In this document: in pieces, positions 8,677-17,623 of the stretch | Layout of the letters: each line of letters opens with the position of its first letter | Position numbering within the stretch: the stretch's first letter is position 1 | Source of the DNA: Thermogemmata fonticola | Lineage (GTDB): Bacteria > Planctomycetota > Planctomycetia > Gemmatales > Gemmataceae | Assembly: GCF_013694095.1 (NCBI RefSeq) | Contig: NZ_JACEFB010000010.1 | Coordinates: 62,001-126,000 of the forward strand | Length of the DNA stretch: 64,000 nucleotides | Direction: 5' to 3' | Notes under the pieces: model-generated | Told to the model about the DNA's origin: nothing | Databases searched by the model: none | What the model saw: the letters and a program-made list of their open reading frames with translations, nothing else | Made by a program: the position numbers and the translations under genes

Positions 8677-11600
8677 ATGGAACCCAGTGCTGCCGAAATT
8701 GCCCAACTGAGGGAATTGTATTCCCAAGGCCGGTACATGCAGGCCTGGGCGCTGGTGCAGCAGTTTGCTCCCTTGCGATCCTGGCGCGGGACCTCAGCCC
8801 GTTTGATCGGGGGCCGGCTGGCCATGCAGCTTGGGGCGCCGAAGCTGGGACGGCAACTGCATCTCTTGGCCTGGCGTCACGCTCCGGCCCATCTGGAAGC
8901 CATCTACTACCAAGCCCGGTATCTTCTGGAACGCTTCGGACCGGTGTCGGCCTGGCGCTTCGCCCGGCGGCATCCGGATTGGTCCGATGCCTCACCAGAA
9001 TTGCAGGCTGACTGGTGGAGCCTGCTGGGTTTCCTAGCGGGCCGCTTTCGGGATTGGGAACGCGCCGAGCGGTTGTTCCAAAAAGCCGAAAACCTGGCCC
9101 CGGATCACCCGTGGACGTTCGTCGAGCGCGCCGGTGTTTATGAGATGGCTGAGAAATACGAACAGGGCCTGGAAGCCGCCCAGCGCGCTTTGGAGTTGCG
9201 TCCCTGGTATCGACCGGCCGTACAGGCCGCCGCCCACCTTTTGTTCCGTTTGGGACGCTCGCAAGCCGCTCTGGAATTGCTCTACGAAGGGATGGAGCAT
9301 CTGGAATGCGGCCTCCTCGCTGCTCAAGCCGCCGTCATCCATTACGAACAGGAGCAGTACACCGAGGGTCTGGCGGCTTTGGAGCGCTTCGAAGCTCTTT
9401 CCCCCCTGATGGAGGATGAGTCGCGGCAATGGTTGGCCGCTCGGCGGACCGACATGCTCTTGCGCTTGGGGCGGTATCAGGAGGCTGTGCCTGTAGCCCG
9501 TTCCGTCAAGGAAGATTTCTACACGGCACTAGCTGATCGGGTATCCACGCTTGCGGAAACGATGCCCCAGCCCCGGAAGCTACTGTTATCAGAAGGAACA
9601 CGCTGGCAAGGCCGGCCATGGGACCGGTATTTGGAACAGTGGTGGCAGCAGCCGCCGCCCGTAGCTTCCTGGGATGCCTCGCCGCCGCCGCTCGATGGAT
9701 TACCCAACATCGAGGATCGTCTGCGCTGGCAGGCGGCCCATTGGCGGGTCCGGGACTTCCGTCTCACGGCCGAATCTGTCGCAGGCCTGATCGCGCGCGG
9801 ATGCCCTTTCATCGTTCATTTTGTCGAAGCTGGCTATACGCAGCCCCGCCTCGCTATCGGCTATGATCCGCTGCGCAACACCCTCCTGTGGGGAGATGCC
9901 GACGAACGACTGATAGGGGAAACACCCCTGGAGGCGATTCTCGAGCGCCAAGCAGCTTTCGGACCGCGAGCCACGGTCTATGTGCCTCAAGCGGCAGCGG
10001 ATCGCCTGGATTCTCTCCTGCTTCCTGATGCAGAGCTTTATGATGCTCTCGCAGCTATTCAGCAAGCATTGCTGGAGCATGATCGTTTCTCGGCTACTAG
10101 AGCTTATCAGCGTCTTCAGGCGGAGCATCCAGATCATCAGGTAACCCTGTTTGCCGCCCTGGCTTTGGCTCACTACGATGCCCACCCGTTGCGGCTGCTG
10201 GATTGCTATGAAAAGCTGCTGGCGCGCCATCCCCGTGAGACGACGTGGATACTGGGAAAAGCGGGTGTGCTAAGGGAATTGCATCGATGGGAGGAACGCG
10301 AGAGTTTTCTCATCCAACAAGCGCAGCAAGCAGATGTCGATCCACTGATCCTGTTGAATCTGGCGCAGACTTTGATGGTTCGTGCCCCGGAACGCGAGTG
10401 TGCCGCCTGGCTGGTACGCCGAGCCTTGCGCCTACGCCCTCTGGCACCTGCGGGGCACTTCCTCTCAGGAGCGTTGGCTTGGGATCGGCAGCGGTTTGCT
10501 GAAGCCGTTGAATGCTACCGCTTCGCCTGCACCTTAGATGACCGTGAGGAACAATTCGCCGAGGCTTATGCTCGCACCACGTTGGCCCAAAATCAAGCCC
10601 CGGAAGCCTTGCGCTTGTTTCAGAATAAAGGCCCGCGCGCGGAGATGCCTCAGCCGGTAGCCGTCCGCGCCCTCTACTACCTCCTTTGGGATCGGGGAGA
10701 ACGGGATCATGGGCTGGTTGCCTTGGACCAGGCTATCCGCAAATTGACGGAGCTGTGTCACCGGTCATGGGATAATTCAACGGGCAAGTATGTGTCCGCC
10801 ATTTCCGAGGCGGGTAGTGATGAATCCAAGATGGCTTTTCGGCTATCAGGCGCCAGCGATGCCGATCGCTCTCCGAGGCCCCAAGAAGCAGCCCCACCTT
10901 TTCCTAAGTCTCCCGCCGCGGAAGCCCTAGGGGAATTGTTGCTCTTCCGGGCCGAACAGCATGCCGCCGCTGGACAAGGTGACGCAGCCCGCCAGGATCT
11001 GGAGGCGGCACGCCCCCTTACCAATCCCAAGCAATGGCTTCGCACCGCCGCGCGCGTCGCACGGTGCCGGCCGAACTTCGCCGAAGCCCTCACCTTCCTG
11101 CGGGAATGGACGCGCCGCTGGCCGTTCGACATGGAAGGCCAGCAGTTCCTGATCAGCGTCCTCCAGGAAACAGAGGGGCGGGGTGCCGTGCGGGCTTACT
11201 TGGCTCAACAATGCCAACAGTTCCCTCATCACTATCCCCTGCACAAGCTCCGGGCAGAGTTTCTGAGCAACGATCCGGAAGGAGGCGGAATCGAGGCGGT
11301 GCAGGTCCTCCTGGAACAGTCCCAACAGGATGCCTGGGCTTGGCGGCAACTGGCCCTACTGCTCGCAGAACGCAAACGCTTCACCGAAGCGGAACAAGCT
11401 CTGGAGCGAGCTGCCCAACTCGAACCGAACCACCGCTGGTATTATGCCACGCGCGTGCAGGTGCTCAAGCGCATGGATCGGGTGGAAGAAGCTCTGGATA
11501 CGTTGCGGCAAGCTCTGCGCCGCGACATCGATCAGGAGTCGCTCATCGGAGAGCTGTTGGAGTTGAGCCGGGGCCGCGAAGAAAAACAGGCCGCTCTAGA

Positions 11601-14600
11601 TTTCATCGCGGAACAACTGCGGCGGCAACCGCACACCGGCGAGGGTTTGGTGGCGTTCTTGCAGCAATCCCACCAGCTTATCGCCGCACGCGAAGAACCC
11701 GACCCTGACGAACATCAGCACCTGTTGGAAACACTTCAGGAAATCTTAGAATGGCGCCCGGATTTATGGTACGCCTGGTCTACCGTGATCCACCAGATGG
11801 CTGGTTTGGGACGGCTGGAAGAAGCCGAGAGTCTGGTTCGCATTGCACTCCACCGCTTCCCGTTGGTCGGCAAATTGTGGTTAGATTACGCCCAGGTCTG
11901 CCAGGGATTGCATAAGAGTGAAGAACGCCTGGAAGCGCTACGCCGCGCCTTCATGCTGGCTCCCGGTTGGCCAATGGCTGCCCAGGCTCTGACCGAGGCA
12001 CTGGCGGAACAAGGAGAGCATGAAGAAGCTGTGACCATCTGGAAGTTGGCGGTGCCGCGCAATCCATTGGAGGGAGCAGTTCACGGCATGCTGGCCAACT
12101 GTCTCTGGGAAGCTGGACGAGCCGAAGAGGCTTTGCAGCGCGTCCAACTCGCTCTCCAGCACGACCCAGATTATGATTGGGCCTGGAATGTCTTGCAAGT
12201 TTGGTCCGAACGCCTGGATCAGCCGGAAATCCCCATTCAGTTCGCCCGGGAGTTGACTCGCCTGCGCAGCGGCAATCCCGAAGTTTGGTTACGCCTGGCC
12301 CGCTTGCTGACTCATCCCCAACATCACGCGGAAGCCCTAGAGGCGCTGGACCGTGCTTTGGTGCTCGATCCTTACCGTGTCGAAGCCTATGATCTGAAGG
12401 CGGAACGTTTGGCCGAAATGGGTCGCTACGAAGAAGCGCTTGCTGCGGCTCAGCCTCCCCTTCTGGCGGGCAATCTCCCGCTGGTGCTTCAAGGACGGGT
12501 TGCCTGGATCGAAGCCCGCCGTGGCAATTATGCGGCTGCCATTCCTCCCATGCAAGCCCTGGTTGCCATCGAGCCAACCTACGTGTGGGGATGGTACCAA
12601 TTGGCAGAGTGGTACAGTGCTACCGGACAGAACGAGCATTATTTAGAAGCCGCAGGGGAACTCGTGCGGTTGCAACCGGGCCATCCGATGCATTTGGCCA
12701 TGCGAGGGGAAGCTCGTCTCAAAACAGGCGACCGCGACGGTGGCAAGGAAGACCTGCGCGAGGCTTTGCGTATCGCTCCTGGCTACTCCTACGCGGCCAG
12801 TTTGCTTTTCGATGCCTGCTTGGCCGACGACGAGATTCGTGAGGCCCGCCAAGCCCTGGCTCTGTTGCAGGAGCATCTGGCCGGTCCCGAAGTCGCCGTC
12901 AAGCAACTGCAATTGGCCGTCCGTCTACGCGATCAGGATACCGCATTGAAAGCCTTCGGGGAAATCTGCGAAGGGACCGGTCAATCCGCCTACCCCTTGC
13001 AACTGGCCCTGCAAGAGTTGAGAAACGCCGGCTGGGAGCCGCAAGCCCTCCCCTTGCTCCGGCAAGCCTGGCAAGGGGGAGGACCGTTCCACCCTTGGGT
13101 ACCAATCCTGTGGATCGAATCGCCGGAGGGTCAAGCTGCGGATCCGGCGGATCGCCTGCGGGCTGTTGAAACACTTATCAAAGCCTATCCCAAATTCGCT
13201 CCCGGTTACGACGCCAAGGCGGAACAACTGGCTTTGCTAGGCCGTTATGAAGAGGCGCTCGCCGCTTGCCAGCCCTCCGAAATCAAACCGCTCCCCGTAG
13301 AACTACAAGCCCGGGCTGCTTGGATCGAAGCCCAGCGGATGCGCTGGCAGGAAGCGATCACACGCATGCGGCAACTAGCCAATGAACATCCAGAATTCGC
13401 CCCGGCCTGGCGCCACCTGACCATGTGGTATAACACCACAGGGCGCTATCGGGAAGCCCTGGAAGCCGCCGAACAACTGGTCCGCTTGGAACCGAAACAT
13501 CCCCTTTCGTACCTCCTGCGCGGAGAAGCTCGCCAGCGCTTAGGAGATGCCCGGGGCGCTCGCAGCGACTATCAACAAGCCTGGAACCTCGACCCGACGC
13601 TCGAAGGAGCAGGAGTCTTGCTGATCCCGGCCCTACTGGCTGACAACGAAATCGAAGCCGCCGTCCGAGTCCATGCCACCTTGGCGGAACATCATGACAC
13701 CCCTTGGGTCCGCCTGCGTGCATTGCAAATTGCCTGCCATCAGGGAAACCGTGAAGTCGCCCTTACCCGCTTCCATGCTTTGGCTCGTGATCCAGAAGTC
13801 ACCCTCGATATCCTTCGGGAGGCCGCCCAGAGCTTCGATCAACAGCAATGGAATCAAACCTTGACCGCCGAACTGAAAGAGATCGTCTCGGACCCTGCGT
13901 CCGTTCCCGCAGCCGCTACGCTTTGGGTCGAACGACTGGTCGATCTGGGCCAACCGCAACGGGCAATCGAAGCGATTCCTCACCTGCGAACGTCACATCC
14001 CTCTGCAGCCCGTGCCGCCTTATTGGCCTTGCTCATCACCCTCTCCCAGCGGGGACAGCCTGTCCAGGGATTGATCACGCATCATGCCGACCTGTTGCGA
14101 GCTGATACCGAAGCATGGGCCATTGCCGGCCATGCCTTGGCTAGCACCGGGCAGTTTGCCCATGCTGCGGCTTGGCTTGCGGACTGGCGCTCCCGTCCGG
14201 GTCTAACCCCCCAAATGCTCACTCCCTTGGCCTGGGCCTATCGCCTCCTCGATCAGGACCAGCGTGCCGCTGACGTCTGTTACGCCGCTTTGCAACTCCC
14301 CGCTTCCGATCACGAACTGGTCCATTTCCGCGCCTGGGCCGCATTGGACGCCGCGCTGGCCAAGCGGACCGACGAAGCCGCTCAACTTCTAGCCCGCCTT
14401 GAAGCCGGCTTCCTACCCGCGGAAGTGTTACCGTTGACTCAACTCACCCGCGCGCTACTACTCGTGCTGACAGCGGGAGAACAAGGACGATCTGTCGCCT
14501 TCCGCGAAGCCCGGCAACTCCTCCGTGCCACGATTCCCTTCCATGCCCAGATCCCCGGCTTGCTCCGCGCCTACCGCAAGGTGGTTCGCTTGCTCTCCCA

Positions 14601-14667
14601 GGCCACAGGCTCGTTCTCAGCTCGTTGTTGGGGACTCTACCTGCTGCTGCGCAGTTACCTGCGCTGA
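8677..14667 (+). CDS. Giant TPR-repeat protein with an internal degenerate C39-peptidase-like domain
   Basis: 1996 residues without a signal peptide or membrane helix, so probably cytoplasmic. Residues about 1-300 and about 450-1960 are tandem tetratricopeptide-like helix pairs (many copies of forms such as ALERAAQLEPNHRWYY, LDRALVLDPYRVEAYD, AAEQLVRLEPKHPLSY), a scaffold for protein partners. Between them, residues about 342-436 (NIEDRLRWQAAHWRV ... GCPFIVHF ... AIGYDPLRNTLLWGD) have the layout of a C39-like cysteine-peptidase domain, but I find no Q-x-x-x-x-C-G nucleophile and the usual H-x-V-V-V-x-G-Y is replaced, so it is probably inactive. The codon pattern is uniform and no frameshift is seen over 6 kb, which argues that local sequence quality is good. 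Confidence 0.92.
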   Translation: MEPSAAEIAQLRELYSQGRYMQAWALVQQFAPLRSWRGTSARLIGGRLAMQLGAPKLGRQLHLLAWRHAPAHLEAIYYQARYLLERFGPVSAWRFARRHPDWSDASPELQADWWSLLGFLAGRFRDWERAERLFQKAENLAPDHPWTFVERAGVYEMAEKYEQGLEAAQRALELRPWYRPAVQAAAHLLFRLGRSQAALELLYEGMEHLECGLLAAQAAVIHYEQEQYTEGLAALERFEALSPLMEDESRQWLAARRTDMLLRLGRYQEAVPVARSVKEDFYTALADRVSTLAETMPQPRKLLLSEGTRWQGRPWDRYLEQWWQQPPPVASWDASPPPLDGLPNIEDRLRWQAAHWRVRDFRLTAESVAGLIARGCPFIVHFVEAGYTQPRLAIGYDPLRNTLLWGDADERLIGETPLEAILERQAAFGPRATVYVPQAAADRLDSLLLPDAELYDALAAIQQALLEHDRFSATRAYQRLQAEHPDHQVTLFAALALAHYDAHPLRLLDCYEKLLARHPRETTWILGKAGVLRELHRWEERESFLIQQAQQADVDPLILLNLAQTLMVRAPERECAAWLVRRALRLRPLAPAGHFLSGALAWDRQRFAEAVECYRFACTLDDREEQFAEAYARTTLAQNQAPEALRLFQNKGPRAEMPQPVAVRALYYLLWDRGERDHGLVALDQAIRKLTELCHRSWDNSTGKYVSAISEAGSDESKMAFRLSGASDADRSPRPQEAAPPFPKSPAAEALGELLLFRAEQHAAAGQGDAARQDLEAARPLTNPKQWLRTAARVARCRPNFAEALTFLREWTRRWPFDMEGQQFLISVLQETEGRGAVRAYLAQQCQQFPHHYPLHKLRAEFLSNDPEGGGIEAVQVLLEQSQQDAWAWRQLALLLAERKRFTEAEQALERAAQLEPNHRWYYATRVQVLKRMDRVEEALDTLRQALRRDIDQESLIGELLELSRGREEKQAALDFIAEQLRRQPHTGEGLVAFLQQSHQLIAAREEPDPDEHQHLLETLQEILEWRPDLWYAWSTVIHQMAGLGRLEEAESLVRIALHRFPLVGKLWLDYAQVCQGLHKSEERLEALRRAFMLAPGWPMAAQALTEALAEQGEHEEAVTIWKLAVPRNPLEGAVHGMLANCLWEAGRAEEALQRVQLALQHDPDYDWAWNVLQVWSERLDQPEIPIQFARELTRLRSGNPEVWLRLARLLTHPQHHAEALEALDRALVLDPYRVEAYDLKAERLAEMGRYEEALAAAQPPLLAGNLPLVLQGRVAWIEARRGNYAAAIPPMQALVAIEPTYVWGWYQLAEWYSATGQNEHYLEAAGELVRLQPGHPMHLAMRGEARLKTGDRDGGKEDLREALRIAPGYSYAASLLFDACLADDEIREARQALALLQEHLAGPEVAVKQLQLAVRLRDQDTALKAFGEICEGTGQSAYPLQLALQELRNAGWEPQALPLLRQAWQGGGPFHPWVPILWIESPEGQAADPADRLRAVETLIKAYPKFAPGYDAKAEQLALLGRYEEALAACQPSEIKPLPVELQARAAWIEAQRMRWQEAITRMRQLANEHPEFAPAWRHLTMWYNTTGRYREALEAAEQLVRLEPKHPLSYLLRGEARQRLGDARGARSDYQQAWNLDPTLEGAGVLLIPALLADNEIEAAVRVHATLAEHHDTPWVRLRALQIACHQGNREVALTRFHALARDPEVTLDILREAAQSFDQQQWNQTLTAELKEIVSDPASVPAAATLWVERLVDLGQPQRAIEAIPHLRTSHPSAARAALLALLITLSQRGQPVQGLITHHADLLRADTEAWAIAGHALASTGQFAHAAAWLADWRSRPGLTPQMLTPLAWAYRLLDQDQRAADVCYAALQLPASDHELVHFRAWAALDAALAKRTDEAAQLLARLEAGFLPAEVLPLTQLTRALLLVLTAGEQGRSVAFREARQLLRATIPFHAQIPGLLRAYRKVVRLLSQATGSFSARCWGLYLLLRSYLR

Positions 14668-14833
14668 GTTCTTTCTGCCACCGTTGCGACCCAAAAAGTT
14701 TCTTTCTACCTCCCAGGCTCTGTTCCTGCTCCCTTCAGTAGCGCTCGCCTCTTTCCAAATCCCGCAGCGAAGATTAAGATGGCATACAGTGGACAGGATG
14801 GTTTGACACATACCGGCCAGATGACTGGAATTC

Positions 14834-14920
14834 GGAGAGGTGCCGGAGTGGTTGATCGGGACGGTCTCGAAAACCGTTGTACCCGCAAGGGTACCGAGGG
14901 TTCGAATCCCTCCCTCTCCG
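14834..14920 (+). tRNA. tRNA-Ser (anticodon CGA)
   Basis: 87 nucleotides. Acceptor stem GGAGAGG (14834-14840) pairs fully with CCTCTCC (14913-14919), discriminator G. The anticodon loop CTCGAAA gives CGA (reads UCG). The long variable arm (ACCCGCAAGGGT) is the class II feature of tRNA-Ser, and the T arm GAGGG-TTCGAAT-CCCTC is intact. No encoded CCA. Confidence 0.97.
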
Positions 14921-15160
14921 CTCATAGGACGGGGCAAAATCGTTTAGTTGATTAGCCACAACATCTTACTCTTTCTTTCCTCCGCCTTAGGCATCAACTT
15001 CTCTGGCTGGCAAAGCCTCCCGCTTGGCAATGCGACCGAGCACGAGGTATGTGTGGAGTTGCAGCAGGGGAAGGAATCGCCTCTGGGAAGGTAAGGTGGG
15101 CAATAATTCGGTGTTTGCAGTTTGCTACTTGAGCGAGGTTTGCGTCTTCCATTCACTCAG

Positions 15161-15250
15161 CGGAGAGGGCGGGATTCGAACCCGCGGAGGGGTTTTAGGC
15201 CCCTCGCCGCTTTAGCAAAGCGGTGCTTTCAACCACTCAGCCACCTCTCC
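15161..15250 (-). tRNA. tRNA-Ser (anticodon GCT)
   Basis: 90 nucleotides on the minus strand. Acceptor stem GGAGAGG / CCTCTCC with discriminator G, anticodon loop TTGCTAA giving GCT (reads AGC/AGU), long class II variable arm (GAGGGGCCTAAAACCCCTC), and T arm GCGGG-TTCGAAT-CCCGC. It shares its acceptor stem with the tRNA-Ser(CGA) about 240 bases away on the other strand. No encoded CCA. Confidence 0.97.
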
Positions 15251-15683
15251 GGAACCCTTTCTAGCCTTCCTTCCGATAAGCCAGCTCAGCAGTTCTACCA
15301 ACCTCTGCCCTCGCTGCAATTCGAAGGAAGAATAACTCCGTGTACTATACCATATTTTTACCTTCAGGATGCCGTAAGGACAAGGTCGAAACGGGTGACA
15401 TTCCCTTCGTGGATCGGAGATATCACCGGCCTGCCCGCAGGTAAATGTCCTAGCCAAGTAACCCAAAGCAGCACAGAAGGCAAGGATCGTCGTAGCCTGG
15501 AATCCCCATAAATGAAGGAATTGCAACTCATCAGGATCAATACGTGCTGCATTCTGCGATGAGACCGAATTGAGGTTATTCGTCAGTAATCAGTGCGGGT
15601 TTACGCCGACTGAGCGTAGCAACCCACGAGTGGAATGTCAGTCTACGGTGCGAAAGGGAGTTACTCGTGCGGCAGATTGTTTG
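15251..15683. other. Intergenic region
   Basis: About 430 bases between tRNA-Ser(GCT) and the permease gene. Short open frames here have no coding character. I see no repeat, hairpin terminator or RNA family that I can name. Confidence 0.4.
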
Positions 15684-17519
15684 TCAGGACTCATTCGGGG
15701 CAACAGTTCTGCCTAATGCAACGTCAAATTCACTCAGCAGTGGTACCAGCATAGCAGCAATTGCTAATCCGAACGCTCCAGCTAGTGCGAGGAACGGCAT
15801 CAGAGGTTCTGCGGATTCCTGCGTACCGGGTTTACCGATCAACACGGTGACCACGGCGTAGAACATCGCCAAGGGACATGCGACACTGGCTAGGCTCAGG
15901 GCTGCCGAGGGGCGGTCCGCACTGAAGACATACAAAAGCCCGCCGATCCCGACCGCCAGAAAGGCCACGAAGCTCAGCCACTGGTTTGCGAAGCTACCGC
16001 CGTTGATGATGATGAGGTAAATGGCGATCAAAGTACCTACGGAAAGGAAAAACACGGTTCCTAATGTTTGGACAATCGCTTGCCGGCTATTCGGAATACG
16101 GAGGGCCACATGCAACCCCAGAACCACAACAAATGCGAACAGGATCGATATCGCTCCGGAGATAGCCAAGAAGGGACCGAAGTTTAGCTCCAGTACAGTT
16201 CGCCAGTCGTGGGCGGGAGAAGGGGGAGCTAATGCTCCGACTATCGCGTAGTAAAGGGTTAGCAGAAGCGGAGGAAGTATATACTCTTTGCAATTGTAGA
16301 GAGCACCCAGAATTTTGCCAAAAACGAATTCATAGGGAGAAATATCTGTGACAAGCAGGATATCCAACGTCCCTCCATCCCGTTCGGATGTGATAGCAGT
16401 GACAGCTTGGGCAGCGACGAGGAGCAGGCTGAGGATGGTCAGAGGGACGAGTCCGTATGCCGCGGCGAAGGCAGGCCGGCCCCCCGGTCGAACCAACTCC
16501 GCATAGGCAAAATAGAGAATAAGCAACAAAACCACTGCAAAGGCGAATTTGACAAGGAGGGGGCGTCGTCCATAAGCCAGAGTGCGAATCTCGCGCCAGA
16601 GAATCGGATTATGCCAGACGTGGCGAACCGGACCAGGGGCAGCATGTGCTTGCGCTCGTTTCTCCAGTTCCTCGGACTCGTCCAGTTCTTGCACAGTGTC
16701 GGGTGCTTCTCGGGGAACGATCGGCTCGCCACTCGGATTCCAGCGGCGCAGTCCCCAAATACCTATCGTGTTGAGCAACACCGTCCAAGCCAGCATAACT
16801 ACTGCAAAGCCATAAGCCGGTGCCACACCGTTCCAACCCGCACTCGGCGGCGCCAGAACCGTTTGTAGAGCAGCAAATGGGTCCAGCCATGCCTGCACAT
16901 GACCCGCCGAAGCAGAAACCGGACTTTTGGGAACCAATAAACCGACGGCCTGGACTAAACCCAAGTACAAGGCCAGAAATAAGACGGACAAAGCCAAGGC
17001 TTGAAAGGTCCGCTCGCGCCACAGAGCGACCAAAGCTCCGAGAGAACCAGCGGCTATAGCCGTTGCAGCAAGGATCACCAGCGTCTGAAGCACCTGTTGT
17101 GGCGCTATTCCGCCCAGCAAAAGGAGCAACGCTAGGACTGGCGCGGTGATGGCCAGTTGGATCGTGATCGGTAACAAGGCACCGAGCATCTTTCCTAACA
17201 CAATTTCGTAGTCTCGCATGTCGGTGATCAGGAGCAGGACGAAGGTCCGACGATCTTTTTCCTGAGCCACAGCCCCCGCAGCCGACAGCGTGGCAAAAAA
17301 AAGAGTCAACAACAGCAAAACGTAAGATACGATCTGATACAGCAGCAATCCGAAGGCAGCCGTCTCGCCGAGCGAGGCTTCCCGGGTAAAACCGATACTC
17401 GCCTGCCAAGTGGTAATACCAAGCACAACTAGCAGCCCGATCATAGCCGCTCGGCTGGCATAGTGACCACTGCGGCGAGGCACCGTTACCACTTCACGAC
17501 GAAAGATAGGTCCCAGCAC
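15684..17519 (-). CDS. Two-unit ABC-2 permease fusion
   Basis: Membrane protein of about 611 residues built of two ABC-2 permease halves. Each half has the family signature before its helices: EKDRRTFVLLLITDMRDYE in the first and SERDGGTLDILLVTDISPYE in the second, each followed by a copy of F/VLGK(M/I)LGAL. About 12 hydrophobic segments are visible, with a charged linker (DTVQELDESEELEKRAQAH) between the halves. I start at GTG 17519 (VLGPIFRREVVTVPRR), which has GGGAGGGA upstream and resembles how relatives begin; GTG 17549 is the outer alternative. The protein would work with an ABC ATPase encoded elsewhere; substrate unknown. It is divergent from the next gene. Confidence 0.9.
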   Translation of the reverse strand: MLGPIFRREVVTVPRRSGHYASRAAMIGLLVVLGITTWQASIGFTREASLGETAAFGLLLYQIVSYVLLLLTLFFATLSAAGAVAQEKDRRTFVLLLITDMRDYEIVLGKMLGALLPITIQLAITAPVLALLLLLGGIAPQQVLQTLVILAATAIAAGSLGALVALWRERTFQALALSVLFLALYLGLVQAVGLLVPKSPVSASAGHVQAWLDPFAALQTVLAPPSAGWNGVAPAYGFAVVMLAWTVLLNTIGIWGLRRWNPSGEPIVPREAPDTVQELDESEELEKRAQAHAAPGPVRHVWHNPILWREIRTLAYGRRPLLVKFAFAVVLLLILYFAYAELVRPGGRPAFAAAYGLVPLTILSLLLVAAQAVTAITSERDGGTLDILLVTDISPYEFVFGKILGALYNCKEYILPPLLLTLYYAIVGALAPPSPAHDWRTVLELNFGPFLAISGAISILFAFVVVLGLHVALRIPNSRQAIVQTLGTVFFLSVGTLIAIYLIIINGGSFANQWLSFVAFLAVGIGGLLYVFSADRPSAALSLASVACPLAMFYAVVTVLIGKPGTQESAEPLMPFLALAGAFGLAIAAMLVPLLSEFDVALGRTVAPNES

Positions 17520-17609
17520 GCTAGTTCTTCCCTCCCCGTTTGTTCCCACTCCGCTTCCCGATATCGTTCATTCGAGCGATGTATCCCACCCCGAAATACC
17601 TGCAGAATG

Positions 17610-17615
17610 TATAAT
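17610..17615 (+). promoter_or_regulatory. -10-like TATAAT immediately before an ATG
   Basis: TATAAT ends only 8 bases before the ATG at 17624, so a transcript starting 7 bases downstream would be nearly leaderless. No Shine-Dalgarno sequence is seen before that ATG, which fits. No good -35 is visible. Confidence 0.25.
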
Positions 17616-17623
17616 GGGCCTTT

